Below are positions 13,095 through 22,992 of a DNA stretch of 49,967 nucleotides, in pieces (the first letter of the stretch is position 1; the number at the start of each line of letters is the position of its first letter). The notes under the pieces are model-generated. The model saw only the letters and a list, made by a program, of their open reading frames with translations. It was not told where the DNA came from and searched no databases. The DNA comes from a virus, in IMG/VR virus record IMGVR_UViG_3300047320_000137, positions 1 to 49,967 of that record; one strand, given 5' to 3'. A program made the translations under genes and the position numbers.

Positions 13095-16000
13095 ATGAAC
13101 TCATTTGGCAATTTCTTCGGCTCAAATCAAAGCCCATTCGGTGATGTGTATCAGTCTCAGGCTGATATGTACGGCAATTCCTTTGCCAACCCAATGAACC
13201 CGGCAAATATGAATCCAGGCTTTGGTATGGATCCGAATTTGCTTACACCTAGCTATACTGCGGGATATCGTCCTCAGTACGCTGGGCCACAACCGTATAA
13301 TCAGTATGGACGTGTTGGTTTTTTCTCAGGAATTAATACGATACTAAATCCTATGGCTGATGAGTACCGTTTCGGTAACCCCATAGATAACCATCGTCAA
13401 ACTGTTGAGGGAATTTCTTCAAGACCTTTCGATTCCATAGTGTGGGCAGGTCAACGTATTGCTGCTCCGATGGCAGGCTTTGGCCTCGCATTCAAGTATG
13501 CATCTAGGCCTGGAGCTGCTTTCGGCTCTGCATTAGGGCGTGGTATTGGACAAGGTGTAACTGCAGGTATGGGTGGGGCAATGCCAGGCCTAGTTTCTAG
13601 AGGTATGACTGGAGCACTAGCTGGGGCCGGTGGCCTTGCTGGTAGGCTTTTCTTACCTTTGGCTGTTGGCCAGGCTGCAATGTATGGAGCCCAGAAGACA
13701 ATCTTCGATCCGTATATCAATACGCGTCGTGAAGCCAGAGACTTGCGTGATAATTTCGCAGGTATAACATTTGGAGATTCCCAAGGTAACAGCGTAACAG
13801 GTCAAGGCCTGAGCAACAGAGAATCCTCACGTATTGCAGCAGGTATTACCAATCAAGGTATTCGTGATCTTACGTTCTCTACTGGCGAATACGCAAACAT
13901 TGCTGACTACAGCGGTCGGGCAGGACTTCTTGACGACGTTAATTCCAAGCAGATTGGCAAGCGTGTAAAAGACATTGCAGCTCAGATCAAGCTGGTTATG
14001 TCCATTGCAGGAGATCCGTCGATCAAAGCTGCGATCGAAGAACTGGCGAAGCTACGCAACGCAGGTGCTTCCGTCGCAGGCGGGACTGGAAGCCAAGCTA
14101 CGCAAGCATTGACTCAGCTTGGATATAGTGCTTCGGTGGCTGGACGAAGTGTTCAGAACATTATGAGCACTGTTGGTGCGCAGGGTCAGTACTTGTATCA
14201 AGCAAACGGCATGACTCCATATATGGGTCAAATGGCAGCAGCGAATATTCTCGGTTCGTTTGAAACTGCACGTCGTAATGGTCTATTGTCTACTGCACAA
14301 GTAGCTCGTATGGGCGGAACTGAAGGCGCAACCCAAGCTTCACTTACAGCGCAGATCAACGGATCACAAACATTGCTTAATAAAATGGCGATGTATAACC
14401 AGTATGTGAACGGACATAGTGGTGCATCTGCTGGGGGCTCAGGCATGAACGTTAATAGCGTAACAAGCCAGTTTGGTGCTGACTTCTCGAAAGATCCGCT
14501 TGGCGCTTATGGCCAAATGCAAATGTTTAGTCGCATGCTAGGTGGACAACAGCTTAAGGACAGAGGCTCACTAGGTCTTGAAGACCAAGTCTATGCGATT
14601 CTGAATAGCACAGCCGCTATCCGTAATAAGGATGGGCGATACGACGCATCTAAAATGATGCCAGTGCTTACCGGTATGATGGGTATGAGCGAAGATGACG
14701 CAATGGCTTACATTGCTCAACGCACTGCCGAGTCAGATCCCGCTACGTATTCGCAAGGCGTTAAAGCACGCAATGCTCAGGCACAGAAACAGGCTAGACA
14801 GTACGTATCGCAAAACTATATGTATGGCGGGGCTTTGGGTAGCACAGTGCGGGGCATTCGCAATACGACTAATAACATCGTAGGATTTCTTGCTAAAGGT
14901 GGAGAAGGCCTTGGTTATGATGAAGGTCGTTTTGCCGATATGGTTCAAGGCGGTGTTGACTCTGTAATGTTTGGTTCAACCCTGACTCAAGCTAGGGGAA
15001 GTGTTAACGATCAAATCGATGCCGCTACGTCGGGTAAGGTAACCGACACCGGTCCGGTAAAGATTAATCAAATCGATGCTAATGGCGGGACTTTCAACTG
15101 GAACCGCATGAAGCGTAACGTGTCCAGGTTCGGTCAAAGCATCGTTGGAAACAATGTTGACTCTGTTTTCGATAACAGAACAGTTCTGAATCGTATTAAC
15201 AACCTCGCCAAGGCAGGAGGAGCCTCTGCAGCAGACGCTCAGGCCTTCATTAATGCCAAGACTAAGGAAGAGAAGAGTCAGGCCCTTGGAAGGCTTCTAA
15301 AGAGCCCGGACATGGCTGACATGGCTCCTCAAATCCGTGGACAAGGCGGATCCGAAGCTGCAAGCGGTAACTTTGACGACCTTATCAACGATGCTATGGA
15401 TATGGGTACTTATTCCCAGACTATTGACAAGGGTACGTCTAACGGATTACTGGATAAAGTCAATGGCGCTCTTGGTATTGGCGACAAGACAGTTAAGCTT
15501 GGTCTGATGGATTCGTTCAATGCTATTGGGCAAATCTCTGACATTGCAGGACAGCTGAACAACGGTGACATTTCCCAAGCTGATCTTGGTGATGTGATCA
15601 ATAGTGGTAAATACGATCAAGTCAAGACTTTGCTCGGCGGTCGTACAGGCAAGGAAGCACGAGACTATATCGTTAATGCGTATCGTAAGTCTGTTGGTGC
15701 TGGACTTGGCCAAGCTGGTTACGTTGCTCAGAACGCTGGACTTAGCGTTGAATCGCTTAAGAAAGATCCTAATCGCATTACGGATAAGGGTGACCGTGAT
15801 AAGTTCATCGCGGCAGTGAAGTCAGGCGATAACTCAACTCTGCAGAACATTGCAGCTAAAGAATTAGCTCGTCACAATGGTGGAAACCTTGTTGGTACTG
15901 GTCTTAATGGAGCTAACAATCTTTCTCTTGGCGACGTTTCTGGCTTTGAACAGCAGATGGATGAACTGGGAATGCAGAACTCCAAACAATACGACCTTGT

Positions 16001-16241
16001 TAAGTCAGGTCGCTTTGACTTTGCTACTACTCAGAACATTATTAACAACTTCGATCAGAAGAAGGTTGTGGATAAATGGGATAAAGTCGCAGACAAGATG
16101 GACAAGGTTGCAGAAAAGATGGGGGGAGATTCATCTAGCTCAAACGGTATGCCTTCTTTACCATCCGGGGGTTGGAGACAGGTTCTATTCGGTATGGCTC
16201 CGGATAACCAGAGAGACGCTGGATCGCCACAAAAGAAATAA
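13095..16241 (+). CDS. Tail tape measure protein
   Basis: A 1048-residue protein placed after the chaperone pair. The first 85 residues are rich in Asn, Pro, Gly, Met and Tyr. Residues about 118-200 form a long Gly/Ala-rich hydrophobic segment (PMAGFG, GRGIGQG, GALAGAGGLAG) likely to act as a membrane-insertion part during ejection. The remainder is long, Gln/Ala/Gly-rich and helical, ending in a Ser/Pro-rich tail, with a coiled coil-like run at the C-terminus (WDKVADKMDKVAEKMG). By the usual relation of about 0.15 nm per residue it would fit a tail of roughly 150 nm. No lysozyme or peptidase domain is visible in it. Confidence 0.85.
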   Translation: MNSFGNFFGSNQSPFGDVYQSQADMYGNSFANPMNPANMNPGFGMDPNLLTPSYTAGYRPQYAGPQPYNQYGRVGFFSGINTILNPMADEYRFGNPIDNHRQTVEGISSRPFDSIVWAGQRIAAPMAGFGLAFKYASRPGAAFGSALGRGIGQGVTAGMGGAMPGLVSRGMTGALAGAGGLAGRLFLPLAVGQAAMYGAQKTIFDPYINTRREARDLRDNFAGITFGDSQGNSVTGQGLSNRESSRIAAGITNQGIRDLTFSTGEYANIADYSGRAGLLDDVNSKQIGKRVKDIAAQIKLVMSIAGDPSIKAAIEELAKLRNAGASVAGGTGSQATQALTQLGYSASVAGRSVQNIMSTVGAQGQYLYQANGMTPYMGQMAAANILGSFETARRNGLLSTAQVARMGGTEGATQASLTAQINGSQTLLNKMAMYNQYVNGHSGASAGGSGMNVNSVTSQFGADFSKDPLGAYGQMQMFSRMLGGQQLKDRGSLGLEDQVYAILNSTAAIRNKDGRYDASKMMPVLTGMMGMSEDDAMAYIAQRTAESDPATYSQGVKARNAQAQKQARQYVSQNYMYGGALGSTVRGIRNTTNNIVGFLAKGGEGLGYDEGRFADMVQGGVDSVMFGSTLTQARGSVNDQIDAATSGKVTDTGPVKINQIDANGGTFNWNRMKRNVSRFGQSIVGNNVDSVFDNRTVLNRINNLAKAGGASAADAQAFINAKTKEEKSQALGRLLKSPDMADMAPQIRGQGGSEAASGNFDDLINDAMDMGTYSQTIDKGTSNGLLDKVNGALGIGDKTVKLGLMDSFNAIGQISDIAGQLNNGDISQADLGDVINSGKYDQVKTLLGGRTGKEARDYIVNAYRKSVGAGLGQAGYVAQNAGLSVESLKKDPNRITDKGDRDKFIAAVKSGDNSTLQNIAAKELARHNGGNLVGTGLNGANNLSLGDVSGFEQQMDELGMQNSKQYDLVKSGRFDFATTQNIINNFDQKKVVDKWDKVADKMDKVAEKMGGDSSSSNGMPSLPSGGWRQVLFGMAPDNQRDAGSPQKK

Positions 16242-16245
16242 CAGG

Positions 16246-16252
16246 TAAAATA
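16246..16252 (+). promoter_or_regulatory. TAAAATA motif 5 nt before the next ATG
   Basis: GGTAAAATA, then CAGAC, then ATG 16258. It lies in the short gap after the tape measure gene, and its spacing to the ATG equals that at 13083 and 22049. Confidence 0.5.
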
Positions 16253-16257
16253 CAGAC

Positions 16258-16485
16258 ATGGCTATTGTAACCAAATCATCAAGTTCTTATATCTCGCCGA
16301 GATTTACGGCGATGTCGCCCTATGAAGTCTACCTTAACCAGGTAAAAGGGGCGATTGATAACATCCGATTCACAGCACTAGGCATGTCCTATCTTCCGCC
16401 TCAACTTGGTGGTCTTGACGGACAGCTAAGTGTAATTACGCAAGAAGTTGTATTGCAGATCACTGACTTTTCGGTTAGCTCATAA
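16258..16485 (+). CDS. Small protein between tape measure and baseplate genes
   Basis: A 75-residue protein that I do not recognise. It has a Ser/Thr-rich N-terminus, an amphipathic middle (YLNQVKGAIDNIRF) and a C-terminal strand (QEVVLQITDFSV). The stop overlaps the next ATG by one base (TAATG), so it is probably coupled with the 490-residue gene. By position it may be a small tail or baseplate component. Confidence 0.7.
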   Translation: MAIVTKSSSSYISPRFTAMSPYEVYLNQVKGAIDNIRFTALGMSYLPPQLGGLDGQLSVITQEVVLQITDFSVSS

Positions 16486-17957
16486 TGTCCGATATTACAT
16501 ATGGTACGTCTACTATTTCAAGCACTAACAGTGTTCAGAATGGTAACGGTACAATCACTCAGATAGAACGGTTATTTACTATTCGCCCTCGCGGTTCCAA
16601 TACGGAAGACGTAGGGGGAGGCAATAGAGGTAGCCGTGCTTATATCCGTATACTTTCAACAGATCCTACCACTTCTCTTAACCGTAAGACAGGCGTAAAT
16701 GAAGGGCTGGGAGGTACATCTCTATCTGCTAGCGGAGGCCCTCTCGATGCTGCCTTGAATGGCAATAACGCATATGGTGGCTACGCTAACTTCTTCGTTA
16801 CAGATGTGCGTTGTGCATTAGATGAGAAACTCCAAATCACTGAAACTTTTGGCGACGGTGAGGTTGCGTATTTCTTTGGCCGTCAGCCTATGTTTATGAA
16901 CGTTTCTGGCTATATCTTCGATAGCGATGACAATAGCTGGTTCGTTGAGTTTCTAAGCATGTATGGCCAAGCCTTGCGAGGTACTGAACTGGCTCGTAAT
17001 TACGAACTGGTTAAGCTTGTGCTGCCTAACATGTACGTTATCGGATCTTTCACACACATCGATTGGGGTCAAAATTCGCAGCGAGATCAGGACATTCAGT
17101 TCTCGTTCCAATTCCTGATCAAGCAGCTTGTACCTATTGCTATTCGCATGCCTGGTGTACCTACGTCTTCAGACAGTGGACTGATTAACTTCAACGCTAT
17201 TCCTACATTCCAGACTCAAGCACAGATCAACACGGTAAAGTCGAGCTTCTCAGCATTGCAAAGTGCTATCCAGAATCCTTTCTCGACTACTAGTGATATT
17301 GCTTCGAGTATTACTGGTCTTGGTTCAGGACTTAGCGCTGGGGTAAGCGCAGACGCTTCAACGTATGGCGTAGGTTCAAATTCGTTTGGTTTTACTACAG
17401 ATACTACTTCGGGTAGCAGCCTCGGTTCTGCTCTAAGCAGCGCTGGAAGTACTATCTCAGGCATCTTCTCAAGCGTGAGTGCAAACCTGACGGGACTACG
17501 TGCAAGCCTGTTCTCCCCTATTTATGGCGTATTATCATCGTTGACTAAATTGGTTAAAACCGCAATGGGTTCAGTAACATCGATCTTCAATGCGCTGACA
17601 AGTCCGGTCCGTGATATAATCCGAGCTGTATCAGATATCAGTAATCAGGCCATAGGTATTGTTAATCTTGTTAACGGTACTATTCAAGGCCTTACAGGTC
17701 AAGTTACTTCGATTGATAATCAGGTTCGTATTGCACTTGGGAATCTTAGCAACGCAGCAGGGGTTATCTCTAGCGCACCTAAGACTATCTCTCAGTCCTT
17801 AGCTGAACTGGTCAATGCGGGAACGTTGCCTATTACAACTGGATACCTACAAAACCGGCCAATGGCAAGCCTTTCTTCATCGGGTACTGCACCGTCGAAA
17901 CTGGCACTGCTTAATTCCGGTGCTAAATACTCAGCTCAATCAGGCGCATCGTTATAA
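16485..17957 (+). CDS. Putative tail/baseplate structural protein
   Basis: A 490-residue protein downstream of the tape measure gene. Residues about 95-225 form a beta-rich domain (ITETFGDGEVAYFFGRQP, FMNVSGYIFDSDDNSW, QDIQFSFQFLIKQLVPI) such as baseplate hub or tail-end cap proteins have. The second half (about 245-490) is Ser/Thr/Ala-rich and helical, with phasing suggestive of a long coiled or fibrous segment. A distal tail or hub-associated role is my inference from position and domain order. It is coupled to the genes on both sides by one-base TAATG overlaps. Confidence 0.65.
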   Translation: MSDITYGTSTISSTNSVQNGNGTITQIERLFTIRPRGSNTEDVGGGNRGSRAYIRILSTDPTTSLNRKTGVNEGLGGTSLSASGGPLDAALNGNNAYGGYANFFVTDVRCALDEKLQITETFGDGEVAYFFGRQPMFMNVSGYIFDSDDNSWFVEFLSMYGQALRGTELARNYELVKLVLPNMYVIGSFTHIDWGQNSQRDQDIQFSFQFLIKQLVPIAIRMPGVPTSSDSGLINFNAIPTFQTQAQINTVKSSFSALQSAIQNPFSTTSDIASSITGLGSGLSAGVSADASTYGVGSNSFGFTTDTTSGSSLGSALSSAGSTISGIFSSVSANLTGLRASLFSPIYGVLSSLTKLVKTAMGSVTSIFNALTSPVRDIIRAVSDISNQAIGIVNLVNGTIQGLTGQVTSIDNQVRIALGNLSNAAGVISSAPKTISQSLAELVNAGTLPITTGYLQNRPMASLSSSGTAPSKLALLNSGAKYSAQSGASL

Positions 17958-18814
17958 TGAGAAGTTATTCAAGTCTTTTAGTTTTCGAAGATATTTTCGA
18001 TTTCGTTCCCAATCAGAACGCAGATGTAACAAGTCTTGCGTCGATGATTTTCACGCCTAATGTGCCAATCGTAACGAATGATTGTCAGACAACTCTTGGT
18101 CTCTTCCAAACTGTTAACTACGAACTGGAGGGGGCTATTGAATTGGCTACTGGACTTGTTATCAGTCGGGACAGGATTGATGATCTTCTATTCCACGGAA
18201 TTTACGAAATTGCTACACGAACTCTATCTACTTGTATTGCACCTGACGGTGTATGTCAGGCATGTTATGCTGCCAGTAATCCTAGAATTACGTCGATTCC
18301 CGCAATAGGATCCCGTGTAACTATTCAACCGGAATACATTTCTTCGACTGACGTCATTAAGGCTTCAGCCGGGGATACGACGTGGCCGCTAACTATTGCG
18401 GATGGCACGTATCAATTCACGTATGTCTACGTAGATGGTGTGCTTCAAAATATGTCTGCATATTCGATTTCCAATTCTATATTGACGTTCAATACTCCGC
18501 TCGCAGCAGATAATAACGTTGTTGTACATTACTCAAGTTATAACAAGGCTCCGTACCTTGTTTTCCTAGCTACGACGTACTCTGGATCTATGCTTGGTAT
18601 GAAGCCTCTGCCGTCACAGCTGCTTCCTATAAGATCGTTGCTGCTCGGGTCATTGGTCCCTCAGAATAAACTAGAATTAATTGTAGAGTATACAAAAGAG
18701 GTCACTCAGATTCCTGAAGACTATCGAACCTATATCGACTCAATTAATGACACGTTCGAAAAGGCATTGTATACTATTGCGATAAATTGTATCTATGCTA
18801 ACGTGACGTCATAA
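17957..18814 (+). CDS. Putative baseplate-associated protein
   Basis: A 285-residue protein. Residues about 155-200 contain a fibre-like beta repeat (FTYVYVDGVLQNMSAYSI, then LTFNTPLAADNNVVVHY) of the type that also occurs in the fibre proteins at 31177 and 41374. The rest is mixed, with several Cys residues in CIAPDGVCQACYA (about 92-104) that could form a zinc or disulfide site. It overlaps both neighbours by one base. It is likely a virion component, with no known name. Confidence 0.65.
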   Translation: MRSYSSLLVFEDIFDFVPNQNADVTSLASMIFTPNVPIVTNDCQTTLGLFQTVNYELEGAIELATGLVISRDRIDDLLFHGIYEIATRTLSTCIAPDGVCQACYAASNPRITSIPAIGSRVTIQPEYISSTDVIKASAGDTTWPLTIADGTYQFTYVYVDGVLQNMSAYSISNSILTFNTPLAADNNVVVHYSSYNKAPYLVFLATTYSGSMLGMKPLPSQLLPIRSLLLGSLVPQNKLELIVEYTKEVTQIPEDYRTYIDSINDTFEKALYTIAINCIYANVTS

Positions 18815-21800
18815 TGGCTTTATTCGACTCAATCCTAAACACAACTGTTAACACCGTAATGTCCCAAAACAAGGGACTTGCAAAGATCACCAGCACGACG
18901 TTCTCTATGACGGGAACGTCTATTGATTCCATTCGTACTCAAACGCTTGGATCTGTGACTTCGTCTCTTGGCAATACGGACTACAACAGCCAACTGTATT
19001 CTCCGATCACGCAAATGAGCAGCTTTGCGTTGTCGAATGCTACGAGTCAAAGCCAACAAGACGCTATCAACACTGCAACTCAAAATGCGTACTCTTCTGT
19101 TGATAACAGTTTTACTAACGCTTTTTCTACTGGTACTCCAAATACCCTCTTTGATATCCAATCAGCTTCAACAGGAGCCATTGGTACCGGTATTAACAGT
19201 TTTGGGTCGTCTCTTTCATCCATCAATGCAGCGCTAGTTTCACCAGCACTGAGCCTGGGCAATGCCGCATTCGTGCAGGCAGGACAGGTTGCGGACAATT
19301 TTTGCACGAATGTATTTAACACTGCGACTTCGGCTGTAAATTCAGCTGTATCGACGGTGAACTCATCTGTAGCAAGTATCATTGCTGCAAAGAATTCTGC
19401 CACTTCAGCAGTATCGAACCTCGTTAATGGTACGTCAAGTACAGCTACTGCTGCGCAAGCGGCGGCGAATATCTTTTCGTCAGCAGGTATTTCTGCCGTT
19501 AATGAAGGCACATCGGATGGAACTACGAATAACACTGATGTTATTTATCAGGACGTGAAGCTTTACATCGAAGGCGTCCAGATCCCATTCGAAGCTATCT
19601 CTATTTCACAAGGTATTGGAACGTTGCCGACGGCAAGCATCCAGATTCCGCCACAGCCAGGTCTTCTGGACATCGCACGTTACTATCAGCCTAAAGTGCA
19701 TATCTTCTACGCGGATAGTGCGTATGGAGGCGATCGTCTGCTATTCTGGGGACATATCGTAGTTGCTAACTACTCGAAATCCCGTAGCACAGGCAGTGCC
19801 AGCGTTTCTTTCCACTGCGAGCATAAGAACTCGCTGCTGAGCACAGTTACACTTGAGTTTGCAGGATATGCTTCTAACGCTACTCAAGATCTAACTGACC
19901 CGAATCCAAACGCGGCTACGGCGAAGGTTAACAACCTTAACTCAACACTTGCCGTTATCAGTGCGCTTCAGGGTTTGACAGGTATGCAGCAAAGCGCTGA
20001 CGATCTGCTTGACACAAGCAACAAGAACGTAGGTAATGCGGACGTTTCGAAACTTGCGCAACGCTTTGTAAATTTTGAGAACAGGCTCATTGGTATGCCT
20101 TCGGCTATCATGAACTTCTGGAATCAGCTTAAGAAAGAATGCTATACCAACGTAGTTCTTAATACGATCATGGCTGACATGTACATCCCTCTCGTTGAAG
20201 ATGGACTAGCATTTTTCGATCGTCTTGCAGGCCACTACGTTATCGAAACGCTTATAGATACGACTAAGGAAGATTATTGCCCAGGGGGAGTAACACCTGC
20301 ATCCACGGCTAAGCCTGTCATGGTTCCACCTGCATATCGTTTGAATAGCCTCTCAGCTATCAAGGCTACTCTTGGGGTAAGCACTATTACTAGTATGCTA
20401 GGTTTTTCTGGTGAGATGACTAACTTTCTGCAAATGTTCGCAGACTTCTACACGGCTGTAGAGTATGAGATTTTGACGTTGGCTAGCCCTGCAGAAATCC
20501 CTGTTGATCCAACTTCGACAATAAATCTGGATGATGTCGCAGCTATGGCTGCTGCAAACAAGATGGCTATCGAAACAATCGTTAAACCACAGGTTCCGTT
20601 CTATTACAGCCCTGTGTGTAACGTGCTGTTTCCAAAGATGTATCACACTATTAACATCTCCCAGGACGAATCACAAATACCGAGTCGTCTAACAGCTTTC
20701 AGTGATATCATCCCTGGAAGTCAAGGAGATCTTGGGTCACACTATCACGCCCCTAACTCAATTCGTGAGGCTATTGCGTATGGCGCTACTATGTCTAATA
20801 AGGCAGGAATTACTCAGAACCTTCAAGTTAATCTCTTGGGTACGACTGGACAATCCTTTAACGTGCCGGGTAAATACGAAGTCGGTCGAGGAGTCAGACA
20901 CAAGCGTGTTACTATGCCTAACTGGCTTGCTCAACTAGTTAAGGGCAAGATGCAGGATCAGGGTAATCCGAATAATGAATCATGGCCAGCAAAGACCGAT
21001 CCTGACTACCAAGCTCTATGTGATTTGCATGCAGCGTGGATTGATCGTTACGGGTTCGATAGAAACGTCTACGACGATGGCTCTGTTGAGTATGTGCGTA
21101 ACACGGACAAGGATGTTCTTGATCCATACTCACAAAAGTCTGCCATCCAGCCATTTCAACGATTACTCGTAGCTGCAGCTGACTTTGAGTACACGAAAGC
21201 CGTTGTTGCATCTAGATCAGGTAACGTTGAAGCTTTGTTCAATCCATATATTGTGCCAGGCTATCCGATGGAAGTTTTGGATGATTCCCCGAACTCGCCT
21301 TGCTTCCATGCAATGTGTTCGTCAGTGACTCATCAGTTCACATCACGTAGCATTGGAACGTCGATCGGAATGATTGCAGTATGTTCATACACAGAAATGG
21401 TGAACTACTATATGCAGCCTATTCATCCGTGGCTTCAGACTGCCTTGAACATTATCAATACTGCAGCTGGGCAATCGGGCAAATCATCGACAGATGGAGA
21501 TGGATACGGCAATCCGCCTGATGACTTAACGATCAACAGCACGATTCTGTTTAATGACGTAGCGAAGTCTAAGGCGGATGACTTTTATAGTTCTACGCTT
21601 GGATCTAAAGCGGTGTCTATCGATGACCTGTATGACTTCGATATGGGCCAGGTTGTCCCCGTTGCTCGTACTAATGGTCTCCTGACCGAAAGTTCGCCTA
21701 CATCGGTGAGAATGGCTAATGGAGGGGAGAAGAATGACTTCTTGACTGCTGTGGGTAATCTACGCCTGGTGCGTCGCCCAATCGAAGGAAAGAAGAGTAT

Positions 21801-22044
21801 TCAAGCGAAGTTTGGATTAACATTTATTGATCTGACTACAACGAATTATAACCCTACCGCTGTTCAATACCAGAATCCGAATCTCGACGATTCAGAGATG
21901 CTTGAGCCAGGTGCCAGCATATTTCTGGACTATCAGGAAGTGGCTGATTTTATTGCCAATTCTGATGCTACATCTTCAACCGCAACCACGACAACCTCTG
22001 CTACTACTGGCTCAGGAGCACCGATTGGCTTTGGTGGAAGTTAA
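18814..22044 (+). CDS. Baseplate hub protein (gp27/gpD-like)
   Basis: A 1076-residue protein. The first 240 residues are Ser/Ala/Thr/Asn-rich and helical. From about 245 it shows a hub-type beta domain (VKLYIEGVQIPFEAISISQG, then FWGHIVVANYSKSRSTGSASVSFHCEHKN), as in gp27/gpD-like tail hubs, which form the trimer linking tube to spike. The remainder is a long insertion with many aromatic loops and a C-terminal Thr/Ser-rich tail. It is much longer than gpD-type hubs (about 350-400 residues), so it may combine hub and other functions. It is coupled to the upstream gene by a TAATG overlap. Confidence 0.7.
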   Translation: MALFDSILNTTVNTVMSQNKGLAKITSTTFSMTGTSIDSIRTQTLGSVTSSLGNTDYNSQLYSPITQMSSFALSNATSQSQQDAINTATQNAYSSVDNSFTNAFSTGTPNTLFDIQSASTGAIGTGINSFGSSLSSINAALVSPALSLGNAAFVQAGQVADNFCTNVFNTATSAVNSAVSTVNSSVASIIAAKNSATSAVSNLVNGTSSTATAAQAAANIFSSAGISAVNEGTSDGTTNNTDVIYQDVKLYIEGVQIPFEAISISQGIGTLPTASIQIPPQPGLLDIARYYQPKVHIFYADSAYGGDRLLFWGHIVVANYSKSRSTGSASVSFHCEHKNSLLSTVTLEFAGYASNATQDLTDPNPNAATAKVNNLNSTLAVISALQGLTGMQQSADDLLDTSNKNVGNADVSKLAQRFVNFENRLIGMPSAIMNFWNQLKKECYTNVVLNTIMADMYIPLVEDGLAFFDRLAGHYVIETLIDTTKEDYCPGGVTPASTAKPVMVPPAYRLNSLSAIKATLGVSTITSMLGFSGEMTNFLQMFADFYTAVEYEILTLASPAEIPVDPTSTINLDDVAAMAAANKMAIETIVKPQVPFYYSPVCNVLFPKMYHTINISQDESQIPSRLTAFSDIIPGSQGDLGSHYHAPNSIREAIAYGATMSNKAGITQNLQVNLLGTTGQSFNVPGKYEVGRGVRHKRVTMPNWLAQLVKGKMQDQGNPNNESWPAKTDPDYQALCDLHAAWIDRYGFDRNVYDDGSVEYVRNTDKDVLDPYSQKSAIQPFQRLLVAAADFEYTKAVVASRSGNVEALFNPYIVPGYPMEVLDDSPNSPCFHAMCSSVTHQFTSRSIGTSIGMIAVCSYTEMVNYYMQPIHPWLQTALNIINTAAGQSGKSSTDGDGYGNPPDDLTINSTILFNDVAKSKADDFYSSTLGSKAVSIDDLYDFDMGQVVPVARTNGLLTESSPTSVRMANGGEKNDFLTAVGNLRLVRRPIEGKKSIQAKFGLTFIDLTTTNYNPTAVQYQNPNLDDSEMLEPGASIFLDYQEVADFIANSDATSSTATTTTSATTGSGAPIGFGGS

Positions 22045-22048
22045 GGAG

Positions 22049-22055
22049 TAAAATA
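22049..22055 (+). promoter_or_regulatory. TAAAATA motif 5 nt before the next ATG
   Basis: AAGGAG precedes TAAAATA, then GCACT and ATG 22061. Here the AAGGAG could equally serve as ribosome site (13 nt from the ATG, rather far). Third instance of the TAAAATA-N5-ATG arrangement. Confidence 0.5.
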
Positions 22056-22060
22056 GCACT

Positions 22061-22276
22061 ATGACAACGACAAACACAGATGGATTCGCAGCCCTTGGAG
22101 AAACTAAGGGCGGTTTGCCAAGAAGCGTTAATATCCCTACGAACATCTCAAGTATGCTATCTGGGACCTCGTGGGCAGATGACTGTTTCGTTTATCAAAA
22201 ATTTGCTGAGAAGTTGCAGGCGTATCTTATCGGTTACGTTAATGCAATCTACTCGGATCATAACGTATATCTATAA
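22061..22276 (+). CDS. Small unrecognised protein before the sigma factor
   Basis: A 71-residue protein with no recognisable domain. Its N-terminus is disordered-looking (Thr/Asn/Gly), followed by a helix (FAEKLQAYLIGYVNAIY). Its stop overlaps the ATG of the sigma-type gene by one base, so their expression is probably linked. It could be a small virion protein or an accessory to the sigma factor; nothing distinguishes these. Confidence 0.65.
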   Translation: MTTTNTDGFAALGETKGGLPRSVNIPTNISSMLSGTSWADDCFVYQKFAEKLQAYLIGYVNAIYSDHNVYL

Positions 22277-22992
22277 TGGCTGAAGAAACTACAAAACCAG
22301 AATTTATCGACTACCGGTCAAAAGACCGGGAGTTGTTTGACAAATGGAAAGAGACTGGCAGTAAGCGGGATCTTGGTAATTTGATGCATCAACTCTCAGG
22401 GGTTATCTACCAGGAAGTCAATAGACAGTCTGGAAGTCTACCTAATGCTGCGCTTAGTGCAGAGGCTAAAACTTGGGCTATCAAAGCCATCAATACGTAC
22501 GATCCCAGTAAGGGGACTCAGCTATCTACGCACGTAACTAATTATCTCCAACGTGTACGTCGCCTAAATTATAAGTATCAGAACGCAGTCAGACTTCCTG
22601 AAAATATGCAGCTTATGTATAGAGATTGGAATTCGGCTAATCAGGAACTATCCGATCAGCTTAACCGTGATCCTACCGAAGAAGAACTCGCTAAGCACTT
22701 GGGGTGGACAAAGCCTCAAGTTATTAAATACAGAAACTCTCTGTACTCAGATCTCGTTGAATCAGCTTCGGATAAACCAGCTGAATTCACTCAGTACAAT
22801 GAAAGTGCAGAACTTATGGCCTATCTCATGAGTCAACTGACGTCTGATGAAAAATTTATTCTTGACAACGTTAAACTGATGCCTGCCCCGCAAATCGCTG
22901 CAAAGCTTGGTGTTAACATCAATCGATACAACTATATCAAGACGCAACTTAAGAACAAAATCGAAAAAATTAAGCAGGATATTGGACTCTAA
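22276..22992 (+). CDS. Sigma-70 family RNA polymerase sigma factor
   Basis: A 238-residue protein with the order of sigma regions. Region 2 is at about 35-111: AINTYDPSKGTQLSTHVTNY, then LQRVRRLNYKYQNAVRLPENM, matching the core-binding and -10-reading helices. Region 3 is at about 118-155 (DQLNRDPTEEELAKHLGW). Region 4 is at about 185-234, a helix-turn-helix with APQIAAKLGVNINRYNYIK. There is no region 1. Such a factor would direct host RNA polymerase core to phage promoters, probably late ones. It is unusually embedded among baseplate genes with one-base overlaps on both sides. If it is made late, it would amplify structural gene expression. Confidence 0.88.
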   Translation: MAEETTKPEFIDYRSKDRELFDKWKETGSKRDLGNLMHQLSGVIYQEVNRQSGSLPNAALSAEAKTWAIKAINTYDPSKGTQLSTHVTNYLQRVRRLNYKYQNAVRLPENMQLMYRDWNSANQELSDQLNRDPTEEELAKHLGWTKPQVIKYRNSLYSDLVESASDKPAEFTQYNESAELMAYLMSQLTSDEKFILDNVKLMPAPQIAAKLGVNINRYNYIKTQLKNKIEKIKQDIGL

